Source: Zonotrichia leucophrys gambelii
Taxonomy: Eukaryota; Chordata; Aves; Passeriformes; Passerellidae
Direction of reading: 5' to 3'
Length of the DNA stretch: 64,000 nucleotides
Assembly (NCBI RefSeq): GCF_028769735.1
Contig: NC_088172.1
Coordinates: 70,208,631-70,272,630 of the forward strand
How positions within the stretch are numbered: position 1 is the first letter of the stretch; every line of letters begins with the position of its first letter. A program made the translations under genes and the position numbers. The notes under the pieces were generated by a model, which made no database searches, was not told the origin of the DNA, and worked only from the letters and a program-made list of their open reading frames with translations. This document shows positions 1 through 11,200 of the stretch, piece after piece.

Positions 1-1246
1 TAAAGATTATGAAAAAAACCTCAGAGCACTAAAATCAAAGGACCTGTAACTGAAGAGCAGCTGAAATTCAAGGAAAAAGAAGGAGAGAACAAGGGATGGG
101 GAGAAACAGAATGGTAGAAGCTACACATGCACACAAAACCACAAAAGAGATCCTGATACAGTTTTAATCCTGTGCTTTTAGTGTGGACCAAGAGTAAGTT
201 CAGCAAAGCCCTAATCAACTTAGTTGACTTGTCTACAAGAGGCCACACACAAATCCTTCAACCAATCTGCTCTACAGACAGTAAAGTCGTCTCAGGATCC
301 CAGGATATTTAATAAAACATTTCTGAAGCCAAATACACAATCCACCCTGCAAAAAAATGTATAAACACTGATGATTGTTGAGCTAAGTATGGGTATCAAA
401 ATTATCCAGCATCAACTCCAGAAAGGACCTGCAACACATGGCTACTAATAGGGAAAGCTCATTTTAGTATTGCATCTGAATAAACAGAGAGAACCCACAG
501 ACACAGCAAAGCAAATATGAAAGAAACTGAAAACCTAATTCTTTAAGAGTAGGTCTATTAAGCACTTCAAAAAAAAGCTGCCTTTCCCAGTTCAAGGCAT
601 ATTTAACATAAATAACAAGCATTGGCTGGCTTCAAAAAAACAATAACATTTCAGATTCAAATTGAAAGGTAAATGAGTCACTTAGATCTATATTTATGAC
701 AAGGTCTTAAATTAATGTTCTACAAAATGCCATTCTACAACTCCAATTCTAAATTGAACCATCACTGTAACAGAATGCCTCTGAAATCCTTACTATGCTC
801 TTCAAGATGGACACTGATCAATGAAATCTGTAAAAACTGAGAACATGCACTGTTCTAAACTAGGAGGGAGCACCCTTTCTTGAGTATTTCCAGGGAAATA
901 CTGAAAAAGAAGTTATAAAAATTGGTGACTAAGCATTTAGTAAGATTGCAAGTCAGACATTAGGGTAATGCAAGCTTATTTTCCCTTTTCTCCCCCTTTA
1001 AAATGAGATAGGAGATAAAAGAGCACCCATTGCAAAGTGTAAGACCAAGGAAGTAACTTTGTATTCCTTTATCTATGAGTACAAAGAGAAATATCAAAAA
1101 ATAATAAGCAACTATTAATTATCACACTAATTTCCAGATTTTTAGGAGCGCACATTATGATGCCATGCTTTTTAGATTGACCATTTTAGGAAATAGAGAT
1201 AAATGGTTGTAAACACAGGTCCTGTTATATTTTTTCATGTAAAATC

Positions 1247-1272
1247 CATGAACTTTCATTTGAAAGTTCATG
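1247..1272. repeat. Inverted repeat, 12-bp arms, 2-nt spacer
   Basis: The arms are CATGAACTTTCA (1247-1258) and TGAAAGTTCATG (1261-1272), perfect reverse complements separated by TT. It lies inside an intron with no associated gene. Function is unknown and it may be chance in AT-rich sequence. Confidence 0.6.
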
Positions 1273-1914
1273 TGCTTTAACACTTGTTGAAAAAGATAAA
1301 TGAAAATTTTAATATGCTTGAAACAGACAATCATGAAGAACTCACCAGTGTAAATTAAAAGTGCAGACCCCAAACCAATCATTTGAAAATTAGTGAAGTC
1401 TAGCCTTTAATGTTCCATATGCAAACTTAACTCTGGTCTTCTAAAAGAATCTTTGGTATGCAACAACCAAATTAAATTTAAATTAACTTCTTCCATTGCA
1501 TTTTGCAGAATGGATTACTTTTAAGCATCCTCAGGTCAACTTCTTATTAGAGATGGCAGGAGACTGAGACTAAGGAACTTTGATTTCAAGTTCAACATTG
1601 TGCCCATACAGGTGGAGTTCAGTACCTGAGGGGCTGACAACTACGTCACCTTCACCCTGCTTCTGACTGCATCCTACTCCTGCTCCTGTCTCTTCCCCAT
1701 TGCTGATCCTTTCCAAACTCCTTGCCCATCTGTGAGTAAGGGATTGAGGTCTCTTCCCTCTTTTTTCTGTGGGGTGAAGGCAGGGGTTGTACACAATTTA
1801 AGAGCCTCTAAAAAATTCACTCTCAGCTGGAGGAAACAGCCAGAAGAAACACTTGTAAAGGGCATTTGGCGCCACTCTTCCATCTCAGGAGCGATGGGTG
1901 ATGTCCATTTGAGT

Positions 1915-2023
1915 GGAAGGCATGCTCTGTCCCAGTGAATTCTTTGGATAATTTTGCTGCCAGTATCTAGCAAGCATTTGTGAAATACACAGGAAATACA
2001 TACAATATTTGATGCTTGAAAAT
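1915..2023 (+). repeat. 109-bp dispersed repeat, copy 1
   Basis: By eye this copy matches 5620-5728 at about 99 of 109 positions, in the same orientation and without gaps. The blocks TGAATTCTTTGGATAATTTT-like and ATACATACAATATTTGATGC are nearly unchanged, and similarity stops sharply at both ends. No terminal inverted repeats or coding potential are apparent. It could be a short interspersed element or a local duplication that now brackets exon D. I do not recognise the family. Confidence 0.75.
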
Positions 2024-2538
2024 TGGCTAACTTTAAGTGCATATTACTGGAAGGACCAAAAGCAACACAACCTTTGTGATAAACTTAAAATTCACACCTT
2101 CAACGATAGAGTCATAAAGTATTTTTTAGCCTGAAAAATAACGTGCCTATTCTCTAACATTACGTCCCAAAATGAGCGATTTTTCCTGAAACCTCACATA
2201 TTATTGCAGTCTGAGGCATGCATTCATCTTAAAGACATTTGATCTGAAAAGCCACATTTCAGAAAGGTAATAAGCAATAAATAACAGGATGTTACTGACT
2301 TCTTAATCATCTTTTCACATATCTTTATAATCTCAATATATATATTCAAATATATATGCAAATATAAAACCACATGTTGCTATTAAAATGCTCTCAGGAT
2401 TGAAAGAAGATACACAATTTTGAACAGTCATATGAAAAACATTATGTGAACACAGTATTTTTAAGTGAACTAAGGTTTTAATGTTCTAGTGAACAATCAG
2501 TTGGCTTTCATGATTTTTCTACCCGTTCAATGGTCAGA

Positions 2539-2580
2539 CTCAAAATATTAGTCTCAACAGGCTCAAAATATTAGTCTCAA
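2539..2580. repeat. Short tandem duplication, about 23-bp unit
   Basis: The 19-nt string CTCAAAATATTAGTCTCAA occurs at 2539-2557 and again at 2562-2580, separated by CAGG. This looks like a single local duplication or slippage event within the intron. Confidence 0.75.
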
Positions 2581-2895
2581 ATACTGTAAAACATATAAAA
2601 TTGCTGAATAGGAATTTCCATGAGAAAAAGAAAAAGCTATGGAAAAAATAATTGAAACCAAAATGTCAGGGACCCAAGTCCACAGAAAACAAAGACATTA
2701 TCTTAAAGGAGAAAGAGGTTCAGAAAATTGTTACTTAATAAAAATGTTACATTCTCAAAATAATTTTCTTGCAGAAAAGAACGTCAAATGTGTCCTTTCC
2801 CTCCAATTGCTGGATTTTTTGATTTTTTTTTTCATTCCTTTATAATAGAGTTTTAAAGCTACCTGTCTCAGCAAGCCTTAGCAAGCATTTCTTAC

Positions 2896-3173
2896 CTGTG
2901 TCCCAACAGTCTCCTGAAAGCAGCGCCCAAGCTGAGTTTTAACTGAAACAGGAAACATATGAGGAATGGGTTGTTGATTTGTGTAAGTTGTATGTCCTTT
3001 CTGGGTCTTCTGGTATGGAAGACCTTGGTAAGAGACCTGTGGATGTACTGGCTGAGGTACTTTCGCTTTTTGTCCTGTTGATGTGCTGTCAATCCTTGAC
3101 ACTTGATGGATCTGAACTGAGGCTTCAGGGGGATGTTTCACATGGATATTCACTATGTTAGGAGGGAACTTCA
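2896..3173 (-). CDS. LTBP1: LTBP1 exon D: linker and start of hybrid (8-Cys) domain
   Basis: The exon is 278 bp, phase 1 in and phase 0 out. The acceptor (TTATTTTAG) precedes TGAAGTTCCC, and the first codon is completed to GTG by the G that ends exon C. The donor is CAG/GTAAGA. It encodes 92 complete codons beginning KFPPNIVNIHVKHPPEASVQ, a block that matches mammalian LTBP1 almost exactly. A more divergent P/Q/H/Y-rich linker follows, then KTQLGRCFQETVGTQ. The single cysteine (residue 84 of the exon) is the first Cys of the hybrid domain, whose remaining cysteines must lie on the next, unseen exon. This region is a flexible segment between the second EGF-like module and the hybrid domain of the secreted protein. 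Confidence 0.96.
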
Positions 3174-6100
3174 CTAAAATAATTGAAGGAAAAACACATA
3201 AGAGAAATTGGTAATAAAATATGTGAAAAAGACATCTTAGGCACCTCTAAGACATTTCTTTTTTGTAAATCAGAATTTTTACAGAGTGCCTTGAAGTGAC
3301 TGAAATATAAATGAAGCCCAAATTTGGAGGTTAGAGGGAAGGCTAAAGAATACATCGAGTCTTATTAACAAATCAAGAAAACTAAAAATCTTCATGAAAG
3401 AAAGAACAACATTATAGGATTGTAAAGACTGCTAGATAAACATGGATGTCCAAATTGGCTGGTATGACATTAATATTTGTGGTCATACTGTGTAATAAGA
3501 ATCCCATTCAAAGTTCCAGAATTCATACTCTACTAGGTTATTTTTGGATATATAGTAAGCTTTATTTTCATTTTCAGATCCATCATCTTTCTCTGGAACA
3601 CAGAAAAAGCTTCAGATTTCATCTCTTCATCTTTATGTACCTGCCAAGTCCCAAGTTCGCCGCTGCAAGAGCTGCCAGCATCTCAACCATCTAAAATCAC
3701 CACTCCCTTTATTGAACTTTGAATTCAGGGTTTGGCAGATAAAAGGGGAGGAAATGATTTTCAGACACTTCCATTTTTAAATATGGTTGCAGTTTTAAGT
3801 CTGGGTATGTAGACTGAGACCCTCCAGTCAATGCAACCTGCACAGAACTGCTTGTGACCCTTAAGCCTCTTTTCACTGGAACACAAAATGCCCTTTAAAA
3901 TAAATCAAATTACTGGGGTGGGCAGGGAGGAGAGGTGTGTAACAAGCCATGGAGTTTGTAAAGCTGCATAGGTAAGTTAGCATTTCCTGTGTCTGGCTGG
4001 GCCTCTCTTGTCAGTGAGTACTGCACAGGCTGCCTGAGGTCACACAGTCCATCAGAGGCAGCCCCCCTTCCAAACATCAAGAACCAAAAAATACTATTTG
4101 ATACAGCTTTCTCTATGATGCACACTGCATTGTTCAGTCTTCTGGATTATCTCCTTGTCTCTTGAAGTTTGAACTGTTCTTTAGAACTTGATTAGGTAAT
4201 TTCAGCTCTAATCCTCAGGAGGCATATGTCATTTATTGGAGCTACTTTAAAATTATAATATTTTGGAGGAAGTGCTTTTGGTTTTTGACATTTTCATTTC
4301 TCTATGCACATAATTGGCATTAATTGGTCTCACACAAGACTTCCTTAAAAGAAACAGGCTTATTTTTACACTGACTGCATTGTTTCATTTATGAGAATTG
4401 TCAATGTACTCGGACAGAAACATCAGGAAGAAGATGGTAGAAAGTCAGCAAAATATGGCTGCAGGGTAAAGATCTTGCCTGTAGCTGAAAACAACCCACA
4501 AGCAAAATGTATACCTACATGAGGTCTGCCAGGGGCAAACCCCCAGGGGAAAGCTTCAGTGTTACAAGCAGAAGCAGTGAGGTCCTTTCCAGGCTGTTAG
4601 ACTGGGTTTGGAGGGCAAGACAAGACAGCCTAGTCTGTCTGTAAAAAGAAAAAACTAACAAAACTCACCCCAATATTTTTATGTATGAAGAGGGATCTCT
4701 TCAACTAGTTTCTCTAGTTGCTAAATCTAAAAAATACAGTGATTCAAAAGAAATAATGATTCAAAAATATAGTTTCTCAAAAGAAATCACTGAACTTCTC
4801 TGCTTTAGTTTCTCAATCCATCCAGAGATGTTCAGATGCTGAAAACATCAATTTTAGGCTGGGTTCTCCCATGCAGTATTATTGTCACTATCCTCTCCAG
4901 GCCTTGGATCACTGCCTAGATGTGCTCATTTTTATTTTTGCCAGCCATTTCAGGATGAATTGTTTTATTCTTTCCTTTAAAGAAATAAAATATTCATCTC
5001 TCAACAATCCAACGTCCTCATTTGGACACGTAAAGAGAAGAAAAGGCATTGTGAATGCTAATGATTCCTATGACGATTTGAAGGTCAGGAAAAAATATTC
5101 AAGAGGTCAGACTCTTTAGCAATGAGAAACCTATTGTGCATTTTAGGAGAGAATCTGAAGAATAACTATGTATGAAAATTTTGGGGGTTGTGGTCCATGG
5201 TATTGTCTCAAATTATTTCATCTGGAATTACATAGGCAGAGAAATAAACTGATGTTTTGCTAAATGTTTTGGTAATTATATTCTCTTCTTCAGATAGATG
5301 AGGTACTCAAAAGTACTTATAAAACATTGCCATTTCCAGGACACTGTCAACAGTTCCTTCACAGCTCTGTCCTCTTCTGAATACAGAATTACTACATTAG
5401 ATTATATTTATCATAAGTATCTTTTAGCAAAGTTATTCCGAAACTATTTGCCAGTGACTGAGCCTCCTCATGTCTTTCCTGATATATTTTCTTTTTATTC
5501 AGAGATACCAACCTTGAAGAAGTAATTTTAAAATGACCCTTGACCAAAAATCAATCTGGCAATTCAAACAAGCAAACAAAATTCACATTAGATCCTAGGT
5601 TGAGAATCTGAGTTGCAGGGGAAGGCATGCTCTGTGCCGGTGAATTCTTTGGATAATTTTTATGCCAACATCTAACAAGCACTTGTGAAATATACTGGAA
5701 ATACATACAATATTTGATGCTTGAAAATCACTCTATGTGGACAAGATCGCACCCAGATAAAATACTACCTAGACCCATAGGACACAAGAAATAAATCCAA
5801 CACTTCTCTTCAAAGTAATCAGAAGTTTTCACCTCACAACAAAAGTATGAGAGAAAACAGTAATCCAAAGCTGAATGAACTTTCATGCTTCAGACTTTCA
5901 GACTTTAATGCATTTCAGACTTAAATGCTGTTTTCTTCACAGCATTAGCAGCAGGAAAACCCCACTATTTAATAAAAAATTTTTAATGATATTGTTATTT
6001 GACCCAGAAGGAATGTTCCATTTAAGTGAATCATATCATGGCCTATCTACCCTAAATAGTTCCCCACAAAACTAACTTTTAAGACTCTACTAAGTCACGC

Positions 6101-6548
6101 AAGATAAATACGGCTTGTATCTTTAATTTTACTTTACATTTAAGATTTTTTATGTTGAAAAGCATGGTCTCTTCTCTCCATTAGTAACCATGGAATCACT
6201 TGCAACTGTCTAGGTACACTGCAATTTAGTCTGCTCAGCCACAATCATTGTCTTTTTAAACAGGTCTACACTTCTAGAAGAAATCCCCTGCATTTTCCCT
6301 TGACTCTGCAATTTGCATTACATTGCCATAAAGCAAAGTAAATTTACCTACAACCTCTTTTCAATAACAGTTATTTCTTATTGTTTCAGTCATTGAGGAA
6401 AATATGCTCACATTCTGGTGAGCTCATGATTCAAGTTGTGGTGTCAATATTTGTTATGTGTAGATGTAGCACTATTGTTACTGGTTGACTACTCAACATA
6501 ATTCATTCAAACCGACAAGTTAAAAATACCTATTAAGAAAGAAGTTAC
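3174..6548 (-). other. LTBP1 intron between exons C and D
   Basis: This 3.4-kb AT-rich intron is bounded by the donor GTAACT beside exon C and the acceptor TTATTTTAG beside exon D. It contains the second copy of the 109-bp repeat (5620-5728). I see nothing else that I can name. Confidence 0.9.
5620..5728 (+). repeat. 109-bp dispersed repeat, copy 2
   Basis: This is the direct-orientation partner of 1915-2023, with about ten substitutions and no indels over 109 bp. The two copies lie 3.7 kb apart on either side of exon D. The sharp edges suggest a discrete duplicated or inserted unit. Confidence 0.75.
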
Positions 6549-6773
6549 CTTTTACACCTTGCTGTCCAGACATTGTCAGTGGTAAAGTATGAGTAGAGTG
6601 GATAACTTGTGATCCTACAGCCTTGTTCACCTGTTGCGGGTGATGGTAGAGTTTTGGAGAACTGGCAGTCTGCACAGGAATCTGGCAAAGTTTACCAGTG
6701 TAATTAGGAGGGCACTGGCATTTATCTCTAGAACTACACTGGCCTCCATTCATGCATGGAAGGTGGCAAATAA
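6549..6773 (-). CDS. LTBP1: LTBP1 exon C: EGF-like domain plus linker
   Basis: The exon is 225 bp, phase 1 in and 1 out, so it could be skipped without shifting the frame. The acceptor is TTTTCATTTCAG and the donor is AAAG/GTAACT. The first codon (G+TT, Val) is split with exon B. The first 29 residues form an EGF-like module with Cys at exon residues 2, 6, 12, 18, 20 and 29 (C-x3-C-x5-C-x5-C-x-C-x8-C). It lacks the D-x-D/N-E calcium consensus, so it is of the non-calcium-binding type. An N-Y-T glycosylation sequon sits just before the last Cys. A linker follows ([10 protein letters not shown]... HSTHTLPLT...) that aligns with the mammalian linker but is less conserved. The protein is secreted and the region lies in the matrix-binding N-terminal part. 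Confidence 0.97.
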
Positions 6774-7979
6774 CTGAAATGAAAACAGAAATAAAAAAGT
6801 TGTTAATGACTTTAGCTTTAGTATTATCTGACCACATATCATGCACAAGTTGAAGAGGAAAGGAATAGGGTTGCAGAGCTTTGTTCTTCATTCAGACATC
6901 TGAGCAAGGACTATCCATCTGACATGCACTTCTAAGTGCCTTGAGGTAGAACCATTTCCCTTCCCCTCCTCGTGATCTCTAACCTCTGCCTCGTTTGCAT
7001 CTTCTCTGCATGACAAACAGAAAACAATTCTTTCCTCAGACATCCAAGCTATTTTTTTAATTTCATGATGCTATTAAGACAGACACTAAACTAATATGGT
7101 GTCTGGCTACATCTCTTACTCACACTTTGGTACAGATACTCTTATTTGTCAGCCACCTGTTTCTGAAAATCCTGGACTACTTACCCTTTCCTGGAAGTCT
7201 GAATAAACTCACCCGAGAACAGAAAGTACTGGGGACAAATTTCCCATTTTGACTTTTAAGTCTTGGCTGTTCTCTAGAAAACTATTTCTTGCAGAGGATC
7301 TAGATTTGTGCTTAACATTTATTTTTCAGATAAAAGAAGCTAAATTTTATCCACCCATAAAGATCATAAAAATATCAAGAGATTCAACTGAAATTATTTC
7401 ATAGACAAACTCCAAAGCATTAAAACCTTGTAACTCCAATATAAGACAAGGATAATTATTTCTGTGCTAGCTGGCACTTGCACGTTTACAGCAATATAAA
7501 TTATCAGATGAAACATGAAAAATGTCGACATCAAATGAAAAATACTTCTCAACTCAGAGATACAGGCAGTAATAGGCATGGTTCAGCACTTTCTGAAAAT
7601 ATAATGTGGGATGCTATAATCAATCACAATGTAAACGAGCTGTCAGAATTTCCAAGAACTAAACGATGTGAAAACAACAGTAAAAATACCATAAGCTTTT
7701 GTTCAAGACAAACAAAGGTCATTTTCGTCAGTAATCAAATAGTATTTGAGAAACAGAGCTCAGTCTCCATTTGTCAGATTTAAGATAAGTTTCTGACTTT
7801 AAAAAATAAGAACCTTTACAGTAATCATGGTATTTTGCTGGATTGGTATTGCTTGGTCTCTAATGAATTACAATAAAAATAACAAACTGCAGATAATTCA
7901 AGGTAATTTAGAACCTAGTGTTCATTACTCCAATTGCTGTGACCTCTGGACAACCACAGGGTATTACTATTATGAATAC

Positions 7980-8200
7980 CATAGAAGGCCAGTGTTGGAA
8001 AAGGAACCTGTGTGTTGGGCGCTGCAAGAAGACAAAGCAAAACATTCAGCAGCCCAAGGAGTTCTAAGCCAGCTGTGCAATTCCCTTGGCCCAGGAAACG
8101 CTCAAGAAACACCCACTCAGCCAGGCTCATCTCCGAGCAGCCTCACATTGCCTGGACAGGGTGTGGAACGCCAGTGCCCAATTGCTGGATAGGTCCATCA
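7980..8200. other. Locally GC-richer patch of unknown origin
   Basis: About 220 bp here is visibly richer in G+C than the surrounding intron and is open in several frames, the longest spanning 7827-8192 on the plus strand (121 codons). I recognise no domain, splice-site pair or polyadenylation signal tied to it. It may be the remains of an inserted element. No function is assigned. Confidence 0.3.
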
Positions 8201-11200
8201 CAATGCAAACTGCCAGAATTGTTTTTTCACTGTGCTCTGCAAAAGTATATTTAATATTTTTCTTGTCTTATCTTATATTTACATGTAATATAAACTGACT
8301 GAAAGTACTTCAAGCTGTAGCATTGTGCTAATGCTACTAAGTCAGCCTTGGAAGGCTACCTATGACAGCACAAGCCTTACTTTTTTGGGTCCCAATCCTT
8401 GTTGGGACTTCATCTGAGTGTATAAAAGACATCCTCACAGAACTGCTGTGACTTCAGAGCAAAATGAAGGAGGGCTGACCACAGCAGTGACTAAAGCATG
8501 ACAGACACCTCTCTCTCTGGTACCATTTCTTCCTGAGCAGCCACAAAAAAGCAGCTGCACTGTAATAGACACAACATACAAAGAATTCTAGTGCTTTTAA
8601 AGATGTGCCTGAATGAGGTTGAACACCAAGGCAGTTTTCATGCAAAGTAAAATCACACAACGAAACAATATGAAATAGCATTAAGGGAGGAGCAGTTTGG
8701 TGTTTGAAGGAAGTACAGTGAAACAAAGGTTAACAAAAGTAGTTTCACTGTGGAATTCCTTGAGTGCAAGAGGTCTGCCCTACAGATTTTCTTCCCCCTC
8801 ACTGCAGCGTTGAGGCAACAAGGTAACATGCAAAATCCACCTTTTAAACAACATTTTAAACAACATAAATATGTCCAGAATTTCTAGAACATTTAAATTA
8901 ATTTCTTCTGTGCTACTGTTCCTGTAAAGCAATTGACATCTAGAAGGCCAAGTTGTGTGGGTATCTCTGCACCACCAGGTACTCTTCACCTGTTCCTCTC
9001 CTGCAGGAATCTGGTGGTAATTGAATAGGCACATGAAAAGCTTTGTTTTTGAGTAATAAGTTTGTGCTAAAAGTACTGGGAAGGAAGATGCCAACAGAAA
9101 AGAGCTGGTTCATATTCCTTCTCATAACTGTTTGCTTTGGATATCCATCCAAATAATTTGTGCAAACAAGTGTAAACAAATGACACTAAAAGGTCTAGTA
9201 TGACATAAATAATTAAGAATATTTAATGCCTCAGTATTTAAACATAACAGGAGATAAAAATTCCAAACTTCCAACATTATCATGTGGTGTAAATCACTCA
9301 GTTAACTGATACTGATTTACATCTCTGACCTAATGTATGAGAAAGGTAGTTTAAGTGAGAATACGTGAAATGAATTCTGAGAATATAAAGTTCTGTAATA
9401 AAAATTCTAAATTCTGAAATATACAATTGTAAGTTCAAGTCAGCCATGCAAAAACAAATAGGATGTAATCTCCAGGCTAAACTGAAAACTTGACAATCTC
9501 AAATGGTAAATATTTTGAGAACTTAAAAAAAAACAACCTCAAAACAAAGACCAAATAAAAATCCACACAGCACTGAAATAACATTTCTAATTATTTTAAA
9601 TAGGTGTAAGCCCACACTCTTGTTGGATGATTTCTTCAGGTAGGATGATTTCTTTATGGCCAGGAGAAGGGGTTGCATTTGATTATTACACTGGTGCTGG
9701 AAATCACAGGCACATAACTTCACTAGAAGTGGAATATATGCACAGACCATTTGAGAAAAGTGAGCTGGAGGAGCATAAACCTTCAAAAAGGCAGAGGAAG
9801 GAACCACTGCTTTTCCTTAACAAGGTTCAGGGAATCTCTGTTTAAGAAAGACCAAAGAGCCCAAGGGAAAGGACCACTTAAGATAGAAACAGGACAGCTC
9901 AACCTCTCCTGTAAGTTTTTTGCTTTGTTTTGTCTTGTCATTGAGGCTAAAAAAACCTAAACAGAATGGCAGAATACTGCCAGAGGCATAAGGGACATTC
10001 CTGACAAAAACCAGACCCATGCTTTTTGGGAGAGGCCATTTGAAGATGCTGGGTTTGCACGTAAGTTCTCAACGGACATTCAGATAAAGGGTACACTGAA
10101 GCCTGACTCTCACTGGGCTGCTACCATTTCCTTTGAAAAGAAGAAAATGGAAGAAATAAAAATATCCATTATAGAGTGAAACCCTCTAGCTCAGACCTTG
10201 ATAAAAATGTGAAGAAAGGTCTGCATAGGATAAGAAGAAATTTCAGCTCATGTGTGGGTATCTTACAAACTAAACAAAGGAAGCATTAATGGATCTAAGA
10301 AAGGGAACAATATCCTCACTCAGGTCTACTGTAAGCTAAATCTCTCAATGGTCTCTTAAGGAACAGCCAACATATTATTGAACAAGCTGAATTATGTTTT
10401 TTTACTATAAATGAGCACACATCCTTTAGAAATGTGGACACAGGTTTAAGAAAACACAAACTCTTTTAAGTATTCTTCCCATCCTTGGGCATTTAATTGG
10501 TAATAGCAAGCTTTCTTGCTGAGTATCACTGTTCAAAATGAGCCAGGCAGAGAAGGTGCATCCAGATGCCCCCACAGAGACTCTGAACAGCTCTCATGCA
10601 TAGAAAAAGAACATTTGCAAGATGAATTCCAATAAAGCTGCCACAGCTATGGGTTGGAAACACTAGTACAGGGCATGAAATTATCAAAAAGCAGCTAGGA
10701 AACCACTGATAAATACAGTTTGTTCATGTAATTACATAATCTAATTTGTTTTTGATACTCAAACAACCTCAAACAGCTCCAGATAAACTAATTTAATCAA
10801 GTCCAAATGTTTTCGTTTAATCAAAACAATGTGTAACAAAACAAATTCCAAGCACCTAAAGCCTCCTAATCCTTTAAAAATAGCCCATGCTTACCCAAAC
10901 AAGTCCTTAGGATGGAAGGAAACTCCCTTCCTGTAACCAGTGTTAAAGAAAATGAAGATGGGTTTTGAAATGTTCCTCATCAGACTCTCCAAATTCCTTT
11001 TCTTTTACACCTCAGGGAACATGAGAGTTTCCCTCATCACCCTTTGCCTTTTCTACTTACATGCTATCAACAATTCAAGCGTAAGCACTATTCAATCACA
11101 CCACTAGGCTTGCCAAGGAAAACCTTGAACTGCCCATGTAGATTACAGTATTTCCACTGGATGCATCACAAAGAGCAGATTAATTTTGTCTCTGAGTACT

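Larger units (their letters stand above)
1..2895 (-). other. LTBP1 intron downstream of exon D (partial)
   Basis: This AT-rich intron starts at the donor GTAAGA next to exon D and runs off the left end. The next expected exon, which continues the hybrid domain after its first cysteine, was not seen. The intron holds one copy of a 109-bp dispersed repeat (1915-2023), a 19-bp near-tandem repeat (2539-2580) and a 12-bp-arm hairpin (1247-1272). I see no other gene. Confidence 0.85.

Noticed and set aside
8410..8480. TATAAAAG on the plus strand followed by an ATG
   Set aside because: The ATG opens only a four-codon frame and nothing downstream looks like a gene. A single TATA match in AT-rich DNA is not evidence of a promoter.
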